Source: Heracleum sosnowskyi
Taxonomy: Eukaryota; Streptophyta; Magnoliopsida; Apiales; Apiaceae
Assembly: GCA_030848705.1 (NCBI GenBank)
Contig: CM061235.1
Coordinates: forward strand, 130,680,228 to 130,744,227
Direction of reading: 5' to 3'
Length of the DNA: 64,000 nucleotides
Shown here piece by piece: positions 29,694-41,815 of this stretch. Positions within the stretch are counted from its first letter, which is position 1; the number at the start of each line of letters is the position of its first letter. Both the position numbers and the translations under genes were made by a program. The notes below the pieces were generated by a model, which saw only the letters and a list, made by a program, of their open reading frames with translations, did no database searches and was not told the origin of the DNA.

Positions 29694-32600
29694 TTAACAT
29701 ACCAGATTTAACATTCCCAATTCACTTACCAACCTGTTAAAGGTTTCTTCATCCAGTGGTTTTGTGAAGATGTCTGCAAGTTGCTTTTCTGTTGGGACAT
29801 AAATCAACTTCACAGTTCCTCTTTCAACATGCTCTCTTATGAAATGATGTATAATGTCAATGTGCTTTGTCCTAGAGTGTTGAACAGGATTGTCTGAGAT
29901 GGCTATGGCACTAGTGTTGTCACAGTAGATAAGGATATTGTTTAACAGTAGACCATAATCCAAAAGTTGATTCTTCATCCACAAAATTTGTGCACAGCAA
30001 CTTCCAGCTGCAATATATTCAGCTTCTGCAGTAGATGTAGACACTGAATGATGCTTCTTACTAAACCATGACACCAATCTTCCACCAAGAAATTGACAGC
30101 TACCTGTAGTACTTTTTCTGTCAATTCTACACCCAGCATAGTCTGAATCAGAGTACCCCACTAGCTCAAATCCAGTATTTTTAGGAGACCAAAGACCTAG
30201 ATTAGGAGTGCCTTTGAGATATCTAAAAATTCTCTTGATACCTACCAAGTGTGACTCTTTTGGATCAGCTTGAAATCTTGCACAGAGACATGTAGCAAAC
30301 ATTATGTCAGGTCTGCTAGCAGTTAGGTAGATAAGAGATCCAACCATGCCTCTGTAAGCACTAGAGTCCACTTTCTTCCCTTTGGAGTCTAGATCCAAAC
30401 TAGTTGATGTAGAGATGGGACTCTTGGCAGGTGATGAATCTTCTAGGTTAAACTTCTTGAGAAGTTCTTTGACATACTTTGCTTGACAAATGAAGATTCC
30501 ATCATCTTTCTGAAGAACTTGTAAACCAAGGAAGAATGATAGATCTCCCATCATGCTCATCTCATACTTATTTCTCATTAGAGATGAAAACTTCTCACAC
30601 AGCTTCTCATTTGATGAACCAAAGATGATATCATCAACATAAATTTGAACCAAAATGATGTCTTTGCAATGATGCTTGTAGAATAGAGTCTTATCTACTA
30701 CACCTCTTGTAAACTGGTTTTCCAATAGAAAGGCAGAGAAGGTATCATACCAGGCTCTTGGAGCTTGTTTTAATCCATAAAGTGCTTTGAACAGCTTGTA
30801 CACAAAATCATACATTTCAGCATCTTCAAAACCTGGTGGTTGTTCAACATACACTTCTTCCTCCAACTCTCCATTTAGAAAAGCACTTTTGACATCCATT
30901 TGGAACACCTTGAAATTATAGTGTGCAGCAAAGGCTAGAAAGATCCTTATAGCTTAAAGTCTGGAAACATGTGCAAATGTCTCATCATAGTCTATACCTT
31001 CCTGTTGACAGTAACCTTTAGCTACTAGCTTTGCCTTGTTCCTTGTCACATTTCCATTTTTATCCAATTTGTTTCTGAATACCCACTTTGTCTCAATAAC
31101 TGATTTTCCTTTTGGTCTTGGAACCAATTTACATACATTGTTTCTTTCAAACTGGTTGAGTTCCTCTTGCATAGCAATCAGCCAATCAGAATCCAACAAT
31201 GCTTCATCAATTGCTTTTGGCTCCACTTGAGACAGGAAGCAGGAAAACATGTTGTCAGCAGAAACATTGTTCCTGGTTCTTACCCCAGAAGAAGGATCTC
31301 CAATGATTAGGTCATTTGTGTGATCCTTGTTCCACCTTGTGGTTCTAGGCAAGCTTTTTGTTTGGTCTGAAACAGTAGCCTCAGTTTGGGGAACTGAGTC
31401 TTCACCAGGGTAATTGTCTCCACCATTTTCTTCAATATCTTCAGAGTCACCGTCATTTTGAGTATTCCCTGAAATAGTATGTGACTGAGCTGGAGTTTGG
31501 TTAGTATCATTTTCAATGACAACATCTTTTTCAAGATCAACAGTTTGAGTAAATGTGGGTTCTTCATCAACAATTTCTTCTTCCTCCAAGTATCCTTGAT
31601 TCTCAAATCTAAGAATCTGCATTTGACCATCCTCATGTAGTCCAGGAAACTTGGTTTCATCAAATGTGACATTGACACTTTTATCTATGATCTTGTGTTC
31701 CAAGAGATAGACTCTGTAAGCAGTCCTTTCTAAAGCATAACCCATGAAAATACCTTCATAAGCTTTGGTGTCAAATTTCCCTTTTTTTCATGGTTGTCTT
31801 TCATCATAAAACATTTGCTACCAAACACATGAAAATACTTGACAATAGGTTTCTTCTCATTTATCAAATAGTAAGGAGTGTTCCCATGAGTCTTGTTAAT
31901 CAAGGTTCTGTTCTGTGTGTAACAGGCTGTGTTAATAGCTTCTTCCCAGAAGTATGTAGGTAACTTTGCATCATGAAGCATAGTCCTGACAGCTTCAATG
32001 AGAGTTCTGTTCTTCCTTTCTACAACTTCATTTTGTTGTGGTGTCCTTGCAGCAGAAAATTGTTGCACAATTCCTTCATCCTTGCAGAAATTACCAAGTG
32101 TAGCATTTCTGAACTCAGTACCATTGTCATTTCTCAGAATTTGAACCTTGGCATTTGGAGTTCTGTCAAGAACTCTTAAGTGATCAATGATAATTTGAGC
32201 AGCTTCATCTTTTGATTCTAGATACTTCACCCAAGTATACCTAGAATAATCATCCACCATAACTAATGCATATCTCTTCTTGGCTAAGGATGGAACATTT
32301 ACTGGTCCAAAGAGATCCATGTGAATTAGTTTGAGTGGTTCTGTGTTGGTGTTGACTTGCTTTGACCTATGCACAGCTCTCCTTAATTTTCCCATTTGAC
32401 AGTCCTCACATAGTCCTTCTTGACAGAATTCATGTTGAGGTAGTCCTCTTACCAATTCCTTCTTCATCAGCATATTCATTGTTTTGAAGTTTAGGTGAGA
32501 GAGTTTCCTGTGCCAAAGCATGTTGTCACCAACAGTAGCTTTACTGTAGAAACAGTAAATCTTGTCCTTCTTTGTTGAACTCAAATCAGCAACAAATAGG

Positions 32601-34248
32601 CTCCCTTTCCTTACCCCTTTCAAAGAGAGGCTTCTGTCTTTCTTGTGATAGATATTGCACACCATCATATCAAAATCAACCTTGAATCCTCTGTCACTGA
32701 ATTGGCTGACACTGAGCAGGTTGTGCATCAATCCATTAACAAGTGCAATATCATTAATAACAACATTCCCAATTTCCAAATAGCCATATCCCACTATGTA
32801 ACCTTTGTTGTTGTCTCCAAAAGTTATGATTGGGCCAGCTTTCTCCACAAATTGTGATAGCAGGGCTTTATCACCAGGCATGTGCCTTGAGCAGCCACTG
32901 TCAATGATCCACATGACCTGCTTCTTATTCTTGCCCTGACTTGGAGAGCTTGAGGAGACCTCATCAGACTTAGCCATAAGGGCTAGATTCACATATTCCT
33001 CTTTCTCTTCATCATCAGTATCATCCCAGCATTTTCCCTCAGCCACATAGGCTTTTCCCTGTCCTTTCTTGAAGTGTCCACTTGACCCTTTATCCATCCT
33101 TTGATTCTGCTTTGGCCTTCTGCATTCAGTTGCAAAATGACCAAGCTCATTGCAGTTGTAAAACCTAAACTTGGATCTGTCCACCATCCCTGTTTTGTAA
33201 CCACCTCTTGTGGCACCACCTTCAACCTTGGAGGAATTCCCTTTGTTGAACCTTGATGTCTGAACTTGAGACTTATATGGCTTGTTTCTCTTGAACCTTA
33301 TGTTTCTGAACTTCTTAGCCATGTAAGCCATAGTTGGATTGTCCATCTTTTCCATTTCTTCTATTGAATAGAAGTCTTCATCTTCAACATCAGTTAGCTG
33401 CAGCACTACCTTCTCATCATCATCCACAACCTCCTCAATCTTTAGAGAAGTTACTTGAGCAGGTTGGGTGATTTGAATTCCTTCACTAGGTTGAGTGATT
33501 CTTGGCATATGAGCTACAAGAGCACCAGACATATTTTCCATCTTTCCTCTTGATCCAGCTTGTATAGCCCTTTTCTGGAAACATTCAAGCTCATATGATT
33601 AAGCACACCATATAATGTTTCAAGGGAAACATTGTGTAGATTTCTTCCTTCTCTTATGGCTGTGATTTTGTACTCCAGATGCTCAGGAAGTGTGAGTAAG
33701 AACTTAACATTTAACTCTTTCCTATCATAATACTTGCCATGTATTTGTAGCTCAGTCAGCAGTTTACTGAACCTCTCAAACATTGTTGTTAGATCTTCTC
33801 CTGACTTTGCCATGAAAGCTTCATACTGTGAGATAAGAATCTGTGTTTGATTGTCTTTTACCTCTTCACTTCCTTCACATAACAACTCAATCTTATTCCA
33901 CATTTCCTTGGCTGATGAGCATCTAATAACATTCCCATACATGGCTTTGTCCAAAGTGAGAGCATCTAGTAGGATGAGTTGCAAGTAATCATCCAAGGCC
34001 ACCTTCTCTTTTTCTGGTTCCAGAAACTCTGAAGGTGATTTAGCAATCCAGTGTGCTGGAATAAGAACACCGTCCACGGTCGAGGCTTCAATTTCCTTCT
34101 GTGGAACAAAGGGACCATTTTGGAGGATACCCAAGTACAATGGATTCGCAGCTTTGATAAACATCAAGATTTTTCTTTTCCACACATTGTAGTTCTCTTT
34201 ATCAAACGCTGGAATCTTTATGCTACTTGACTTCTGCATACTTGTCAT
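29694..34248 (-). pseudogene. Broken Copia (SIRE/Maximus-like) gag-pol
   Basis: The likely start is ATG 34248, about 30 bp from the primer-binding site. Gag lies at 34248-33514. A frame change follows into 33541-31730, which holds the rest of gag, the protease (WIIDSGCSRHM) and integrase (HRKLSHLN, CEDCQMGK, then DLFGP, NDNGTEF and VVERKNR). Another frameshift lies near 31740, where the MGY...VYLLEHK part continues in 31745-30954. A nonsense codon at 30954-30956 (usually Glu at HVSRL-E) precedes 30908-29694, with reverse transcriptase (YVDDIIFGS) and RNase H (SKSTAEAEYIA-type, DNTSAI). In the gag knuckle the first Cys is Phe (FYNCNELGHFATEC). It encoded capsid and replication enzymes of a Copia element but cannot now make one polyprotein. 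Confidence 0.92.
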
Positions 34249-34276
34249 GATCTCAGATTTGTAGAACAATATGTCT

Positions 34277-34288
34277 GCTCTGATACCA
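34277..34288 (-). other. Primer-binding site of the minus SIRE-like element
   Basis: Minus-strand TGGTATCAGAGC, complementary to the 3' end of plant initiator-Met tRNA, lies two bases inside the 5' LTR. It fixes the orientation and the inner LTR edge at 34291. Confidence 0.92.
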
Positions 34289-34290
34289 GT

Positions 34291-34542
34291 TGTTGGTCCT
34301 TGACTATTGCAAAAGAGGAGGTTGAATGCAATAGTCATAAATCTCAATCTACGTTCCAACAACTTAAAACTAAGACTAAAGTTTATCAGTTTACGAATTG
34401 CATATACAAGTTGACACAAGAGATTTTCTCACAAAATAAATGTTTTATTTATTTTGCAATGGGTTGCTACAATCTCAAGAAAAAAATAGTTTTCTTGAGC
34501 TTCAATTTCTCGAGTGATATATAGAATGAATTGAGAGATGGT
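34291..34542 (-). repeat. 5' LTR remnant of the minus SIRE-like element
   Basis: The 252 bp next to the primer-binding site match 24632-24883. Similarity stops at GAGATGGT, where the plus-strand extra ORF resumes. Confidence 0.9.
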
Positions 34543-37058
34543 GTTAGTGGTAGTACTGAGAGTCAAGCCTTGCAAGAATCCAGAAAAAGACCCCTAGAAA
34601 CTGGTGTTAGTGGTAGTACTGAGAGTCAAGAAGGAGTTCCTGCACCTAGTGCAGCAAACAAGGAAGGTAGTCAAACAGAACCCACAGTGGTTCCTCTTGA
34701 GCCTAAGAAGAAGAGAGCTAAGAGGGCCAAAACCACTGTCAGCCACCCTGCAGTCTCCCAAAAGACTGTAGAGGAACATAGGGCATTAAACACCTCCCTA
34801 GATGTTCCTTCTCAACAAGGGACATCTATTGAAATTGGCATGTCTCCCAAGGCAACTTGTACAGAGTCTGCACACCCTCATGTTTCACCTCATGTGAAGC
34901 CTCCACTTGCAGAAACACACATGGAGTCAGGACACAGTGAGGATCTCACTTCCCAAATTGATGCTTCACAAATTCCCTCTGTGGAGCAGCCAATATTCTC
35001 TTCTCCACCTTCTTCCTTCCATACTCATTCATTTGTTTTTTCTCCACAACCTAGAGAGGGGGACAGTCCCAACCCTTCAGGTTTTGATCATCCATCTCCA
35101 ATCATGGATGAGCCCTCATCTAGTGGTCCACAAGAACCCATTTCTCAAAGTGAGATGGAAACCACTCCTTCAAACACTGAGCAAGAACAAGGTACAACTC
35201 TGCTAGAAAGAGAAACAGCTAGTGCCTTGTTCAATCTCCAAGGAGCATCTTACCTTAGGGAAGATGCTGTCACAGCCTCAGTTGCTGTCAAAGACACTGT
35301 GGATGTTGCTGTCAAGGATGCGGTCAAAGTTGTTGTCCCAACCAAACCTGTTGTCCAAGCTGTAGTGGAACCTACTGTCACCCATTTAGCTGCAGTAACA
35401 TTCATAGAAAAGCTGTTGTCACCTCTTCACAGCCCAATTATGATGAAGTTCTCATTGAGGATGCCTCTGATGATGATGTGCCACTCTCTCAGCTTCTCAA
35501 GGTACAATCTAAACCATCTCTTTTAATGCATGTAAGTATTGCTCATACCCATGCATCTAGGTTGAGTGAGGGAGTGCAAAAGAAAATAGAGATAAAAGAA
35601 AAGAGAGGTGAGCCAAAAAATGAGAGGCGGACAAATGAGTTAGCAAAAGGAGAGGGACTTGAGCATGTCCAAAGTGAAATTGAGGGAGCCCACACTGTTC
35701 AGGCACTAGGCCTGGAGAGTTCTACTGTGAGGAGTGATGAGATCACTCAGAAAAACCCTGAGAGTGTGAGAACCCCCTCAGCCTCCAAGCCCCATTATTT
35801 TCCTTCCCCTCCAAGAAGGTTGAGAACTGGTCGCCCCTCTATTCAAACTGCTCTCAGATTGGAAGCCCTGGAGAACAAATGTCTATCCATGGACACCAAG
35901 CTTGACAGTCTGTCTACCTTGGTGGCCACTGGATTTGCTAGTATTCAGCAGACCCTTCAACTTTTGTCTGCAAGTATTGATGTTGCCAACTTACCTAAGG
36001 GGGAGAAAAGTGTAAGATCAGAATCTGCCCAAGAGAAAGGTGTAGGAGCAAAAGAAGTACCTACAACTCAGGGGGAGCCTGCATCTAAGGGGGAGTCTGG
36101 GAGTAAGGGGGAGTCAGGAAGAAAGGATGAGAAATTTGCAGAACAGCAAGTGGAGCTGGAAATCTATTTGAATATGAGATCGATGGGGAGACAGTATTGA
36201 TGTCTAAAGAAGTATTGGAGGAACTGCAAGTGAAATCAAAATCTAAGAGGCCAATACTTCCTCATGTATCAATTAAAGAACCAACTTCTCAGCCTCAGAA
36301 AACTGCATTACAGAAGATGTGGAGAGAAAAGGAGGAGCAGAATAAGTTGGGGAAAGGCAAAGGGAAATTGCCTGAATATTGCAATGCACCAGCCTTTTGG
36401 ACTGAAGGAACAGAAATTGATCAGGAATAGGAAAATACCCTAATGGTGGATTACAGGGAGAGAACACTGCACAATAAGGATGAACAATTCATCAGGATAA
36501 TTGAGGAGATAATTAGAAGGCCAAATTCAACACTAACTCAAACCTCAACACTCCTGATGAGCAAGATTGTGAGTGTATGTGCGAAGATCAGTGAGGAAAG
36601 AAGATGGGCTATTGATGTGTACTTGGACACAGGAATTTCAATGTTCATAACTATGCAGTTGCTACAGAACCTTCAAGCAAGGATGTGATGAGTGTGATGA
36701 GAGGCAAGATCACAACAAACCACTCAACCTTCAATGAGATCTTGCAGGTGCAAATCCTGAACCTAATCTCAGAGAAACTTCCAGAGGTATACCTTGACCC
36801 ATTTTGTGTCTACTATGAAATAGCCTCAAAGAACAATGCCAAGAAGCTTAAATATCTATATCTAAAGGGCACATCAAAAATGGATACAAGGTCAGTTATG
36901 AAAGTGCTACATATAATTCTCAACTCAAAAATCAATAATGAGAGAGTTCAAGTTGTTAAAGCTATTCACAAATTACTGTCAAAGAGAGACATGAAGTTCA
37001 TCACTATAGTGAAGGAGTTAATCTCTAAAGCCAATGCCAAAAGAATAGATCAAGGTGA
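34543..37058 (+). pseudogene. Middle part of the SIRE-like extra ORF (copy A)
   Basis: Continues the ORF cut at 24632. It opens with two copies of GVSGSTESQ, then a Lys-rich nuclear-localisation-like EPKKKRAKRAK and a long Ser/Pro/Thr-rich low-complexity region. A DAV/KDTV valine-lysine repeat region follows (about 35270-35400). A frame change lies near 35400-35480, then comes a coiled-coil-like segment (ALRLEALENKCLSMDTKLDSL) and KGESGSKGESG repeats. Further breaks occur near 36190, 36430 and 36685. The segment with RRWAIDVYL and FNEILQ matches copy B. It stops at the solo LTR inserted at 37059. The basic cluster hints at nuclear entry, which is inference. Confidence 0.7.
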
Positions 37059-37285
37059 TGAAGGGATTTATTGCATGGCGGAAGCATGTATAACAATTTA
37101 TCGAACAATAAAACCCATGTAAAAGCATATACAAATCGTGAAAAACAATGGATTCGATTCGTACCTTACAAAAGCGATCCTTGGATTGATGGAGGATGGT
37201 GAAGAGAGACTCTAGCAGCTGCTCCTCAAGTGTGAAGCACTCCACAAGTATCCACCAAGAGAACGAATCGAACGAGAGAAGGAAT

Positions 37286-37290
37286 AACCG

Positions 37291-37321
<31 letters not shown>

Positions 37322-37325
37322 GAGA
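37286..37325. repeat. GA microsatellite
   Basis: A near-pure run of GA dinucleotides inside the solo LTR. It may vary in length. Confidence 0.9.
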
Positions 37326-37922
37326 TTAGGGTTGCCTCATTTTTTCTTTCTTATAAAAATTAGGGTTCATGGCAAGAGGTCTATAATAGTATATTTATAG
37401 GCATATTTTTCAGCTGAAATTTTATCCTATAAAATATTATTATTATTGACCCTAAAATCAATTAATTAATAATTAAAACTCTTTTAATCATTAATTCTTT
37501 TTCTAAACTCTTTAGAAAATAATTCTCTCACTTAATTTAATTTCTTAAATTAAATTCTTAATTAATAATATTAAGAACACTTCTTAATTATTTTATAATT
37601 AATTAAATCATATTTAATTGATTATAAAAAATGCTATCAAATATTTATTTCATAAATAAATAATGACTAGCCATTATTAATTAATTCATTCACCATTAAA
37701 TCATTCTCTTTTATGGTGTGACCCTGTAGGTTCAAAATTAAGCCGGTAGTAGAAACAAATAATAATAAAACAATTTTATTATTATTTATATGAATTCTTT
37801 TAATTCATTAAATACGATAAATAAATTAATCATATTTATTCTACATCGTGAGGGATACTTCTCAGCATATCGCGACTATCCGGATAATATGAATTCACTG
37901 CTTAGAATACCAAGAACCTATT

Positions 37923-39230
37923 TGACAAGGCTGTCGCGTGCCTATCAAATAATAATATCTAACAAATCCTTCTAATTATGTAGTAGGGTAAGTCAGAGTC
38001 GATCCCACAGAGACAAACGTATCAATCACTAGTTATTCTTGATTCAATTCAACTAAGCAAGTAACACAATAAATTGTTGAGAGATTATTAATCTAAATAT
38101 TATACTAAAGCAAAATGTATTGTATTATCAATTAACTAAAACATCTAGAATTAAGTATCCCCACTAGCATGAATCAATGCAATTATGATTTTCCACCCCA
38201 ATTAATCATATGCTACTCAAGAGGAAAGATGCGCCCTATAAAATACCAATAACCTCTCTCGAGTATTAATGGCTTCTCTAAAAATACACTCAAGCCTATT
38301 TTCATGGTATCATGCAATTTAGAGACATTAAACACAACATCCTAACTTCCTAACAATCCGTTCTACCTATTTTCATGGAGAAGTTCATGTCCTTATTGGA
38401 TAAATCACAACCATCTAAGTCCAATTTTCGATGATAAATAGATATTAGGTTCAAACAATACGCATAATCACGTCTGACATGTTATTGTTAATTAAGCACA
38501 ACTCAATAAGCAAGAGCATACAACATAAATAAACTGGGGGGTTATGGAAAATCATACATCAATCATAACTAGGGTTCAACTTAACCCTAGATTAAATAAC
38601 TACTCACTCATAATTAAACTAACAAAACACATAATATAATAAGAACACATGATAATAATATTAAGAACAGAGAAGAAAACCTTCAATCTTTCTCCAAGAA
38701 GAAAAAGTACAAGATCCGCTCCCTCCGTATGTATCTATGTATATGTATGTCTCCCTCTATGTATATCTCAGATCTGATGTTTATATATATATCCTCAAAA
38801 TATTTTAATGCCTTGAGGAAAGTACAAGTATGTTTCCTAAACTGATTCTGTTTTACAAGGAAAATTCGTAGCTGACTTTTCTTCAGTAAATCTGGACCGT
38901 TCCTGATGTAATTTGATATTTGGACCACTTTATAATAAAAGATATTTCCATTATCTTCGCGTGGACTGTTAAATCGTCCAATTCTGACTTCTAGAACTCA
39001 AGATATGACCCAAACAGTGAATTATGTGCAGGCAGCCCAACAAATCCGAATTTCCTTCTAATAAATCTCCAAATTAAGCTCTTTATTCTCAAATCCTTCC
39101 AAGTTTAGGATTTCCTTGCTTCCTACAATATAACATTAAAATTTATTAAATAAAAATCCAATTAAATGCAAAATATAATAAATATGAGAAATAAAATCAT
39201 ATAAAATATATATAAATATATACTCTATCA
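37923..39230. mobile_element. Solo LTR nested in the solo LTR (1308 bp)
   Basis: TGACAAGGCTG at the left, ACTCTATCA at the right, with duplications CTATT at 37918-37922 and 39231-39235. The interior has a GTAGGGTAAGTC / CGATCCCACAGAGAC block. No coding capacity. In likely sense (reverse) orientation it starts TGATAGAGTATATA. Confidence 0.87.
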
Positions 39231-40081
39231 CTATTCAGTGAATAGTTACTGTACAATCAATTACTTCTACCCTGCAATGTCCCGATTAAATACAAGGCAT
39301 GGATCTCGTGTCAAGCCTATCTAATTTAATCATATGCTTTCCTATTCACTATGCCTAGTTCCGATTAATGCAAATTAGAAATTTATTTCTAATTTCATTC
39401 ACTCTGGCCAGAGATTCCTGAACTAGCATAAATGGAATAGCATAGGACATTCTCTTCCTTCACTGAAAGGGGCAGATCCTTTATTGATCATTCACTATCT
39501 TCGTGTACAAATTCCTATACCCAGAAGAGCACTTATTATTGTCCCTCAAGACTAAGAGCTAAACCAAAGTATAGTGCAGTGTGCACAAGATGACTATGAT
39601 GATCTCAAGTCTAAGGACACTTGTACAACCATCACTATATGAACAACTACTGACACATGAGTGAACTCCATTAGTTGTTCAACTGATCGAGTCATGTTCA
39701 GTGAACTTATTCCTAATAAGCACCTATATACTAGCTATAGTGTCATCACACAAATGTCTATGAGAACAGACATCCTTCATAATGAAGCAAGCATAGTATG
39801 TACCGATCTTTGCGGATTAACTAACTACCAATTAGTTATCCTATGATCAGGAACTATTTAAGTTTAGGGTTATCATCTTTTAGATCTCACTATTATAATC
39901 TCATTATAATTCTAAAAGCATTACTCTAAACTATGGATCATCTTATTTAAACACTTAAATAGATAAATCCCGTGATCAAAAACAAAAAAGTCTTTTATTA
40001 ATATAATGAAATCAAATAGATTACAAGAAATTTCTTCCTAACTCATCATACATGATTGGACTTAGGACACTTTACTTTTCA

Positions 40082-41680
40082 GGTGAAAGCTGTGCATTTG
40101 ATAACTCTCTTAATGATGATGATGAGTTGGATGGAAATGGAGGATCTAGTGTGGCAAGGAATGCTGGTAGAACATCTGCTGAAAATACTGCCAATCCAGC
40201 TCAGGAAGAAACCAAAAGAGAAGCTCCTATACAAGACAAGAAAAATGCTGGTGCTACAGAAGAAGAGATTGAAATACTTGACGCTTTGGAGGCAAACATC
40301 TTAAGGTGTGTTATTGACAGTGTCAATGCTGAGAAAGATGTTGTCACCAAAGATGATGTCACCAAGGATGAAGATACTGTCATGAAAGACCCTGTGAAAA
40401 AAGACACTGTTAAGAAAGACACTGTCATGGAAGATGCTGTCAAGGATGAAACCAAGAAAGTAGTCAAGCCTAAAAGGACAAAGTCCTTAGCCAGAGCCTG
40501 GTTTTCTAGACATGAACCTGAAGCTGAGAAGACTACTAAAGAAAAGAAAGGAAAAACAAAGTACTCAGGAAAAGATAAAGCTACAGGGCTTGGCAGGAAA
40601 CTGAGGAAACCAATCCAAACAAGATCCTACAACTCTCTTGATCTACTGGAAAAAGAAGCTAAAGGAATCAAGAATGTTGAGGTAAAGTTGGATGACCACA
40701 AAGAAGCAAGCCAGTATGTTCTCTGGTTTGATCAATCAAGGTCAGTAAAGATTCATAAGGACTTTACTATGGAGGTGGTTTCATATGAGGTAACAAAAGC
40801 TCTTACACGCAAAAAGAGGATAGTCACAAGGAGAATTGAGTACTTCTATTTAGAGAGAATGGTCAATCTAATGCAAGGTTATGACAATGTACCTGATAAA
40901 GTCATGGAACATGTTCTGGTATACAAAGCTAAAAGAGATGAAGAATTTTATCAGAAACATGGGGATTGGTCATTGTTTGATGATGCTGATATTACTCAAC
41001 TATTGGAGTACTCTGATGAAGAAATAGTTGACTATGAGGATGACTTTCCTGAAGCAGAAGTGCAAGCCATGCCTAGTCAGGAGAAAACATCTAAAGCTGC
41101 TCATGATGAGACTGTTGAGAAAATGGAAGCTGAACTCTTAAGCAAATACCAGAAACAGAACAAGGAGAGATGCAAAGAACTCAACTTTCAACCTTGTGTG
41201 CTGGAAAACCCTTTCAGGATCAAACATGGAAATGAAGAAATCTACTTGGATAGTTTCCACAAGCTCAGAACCAGTGTGCTGAAAGAATTGAACTACTCAG
41301 TGGTTGGATCAACTAACCATCTAGAGATGATGTGTTCCTTTGAACTTGAAGATATTATTCATAGGAGAAAGGGTGAAGACTCAAAGTTGGACAAGGCAAG
41401 AAGGACAACTCTCAATGCATTCCCTGGCAGGAGATTCAAGCTGGATAAAGACGTCTTAAAATTTAGAGTCTTTATCTTTGGTCAAGAAAATTGGATGGAT
41501 CTCCAGGATGCTCAATAGGTTGGTTCTAAAGCAGCCCAACAGTTTATTGATGAGATTGAAGATGATGCAATTTCCCCCATGGAAATATCTCTGTTGGATG
41601 GTCTCAGAAACTATGTATCAGAAGCTCTCAAAAGAGAGGAAGAAAGCAGGAAGAAAAGAAAGTCTGAAGCTCAAAACTAG
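40082..41680 (+). pseudogene. C-terminal part of the SIRE-like extra ORF (copy A)
   Basis: Open from GESCAFDN through an acidic DDDELDG stretch, EALEANILRC and a run of Val-Lys-Asp repeats (TKDDVTKDEDTVMKD-like). It continues through LLEYSDEEIVDYEDDF and RRKGEDSKLDKAR to LQDAQ, where a TAG at 41516-41518 stands in place of the Lys codon seen in copy B. The conserved tail IDEIEDDAISP...KKRKSEAQN follows, with the natural stop at 41678-41680. Its distance to the polypurine tract is about 120 bp. There is no membrane segment. Breaks here and upstream mean no full-length product. Confidence 0.75.
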
Positions 41681-41799
41681 GTAAATGTTTCATATTTGCT
41701 CATTCATTATAGAGCACCTATGTTTGTATTCATTCTGATCTTTGTTAGTTAAGTTGTCATCATGTATAGTTTGTGAATTTGTAGTTATTATCCATAAAA

Positions 41800-41815
41800 A
41801 CAAATTGGGGGAGAT
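41800..41815 (+). other. Polypurine tract of the plus SIRE-like element
   Basis: ACAAATTGGGGGAGAT immediately before the LTR, the same tract as in the minus element. Confidence 0.85.

Larger units (their letters stand above)
24632..34542 (-). mobile_element. SIRE-like Copia element, minus orientation, inserted in copy A
   Basis: Minus-strand order: 5' LTR remnant (34542-34291), primer-binding site, gag-pol, an 87-residue ORF, extra ORF, polypurine tract, 3' LTR (25676-24632). The two LTR parts that can be compared differ at about 14 of 252 positions (roughly 5.5%), so it is older than the Tat insertion. The outer 790 bp or so of the 5' LTR, together with part of copy A's ORF, are missing at the 34542 junction, where a shared GGT suggests end-joining. 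No target duplication can therefore be verified. Confidence 0.85.
37059..40081. mobile_element. Solo LTR of another LTR retrotransposon, itself interrupted
   Basis: TGAAGGGATT at the left, ACTTTTCA at the right, and 5-bp duplications GGTGA at 37054-37058 and 40082-40086. The extra ORF is exactly continuous when the element and one GGTGA are removed. Its own length without the nested insert is about 1710 bp. No primer site, polypurine tract or coding region was seen. Confidence 0.88.
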
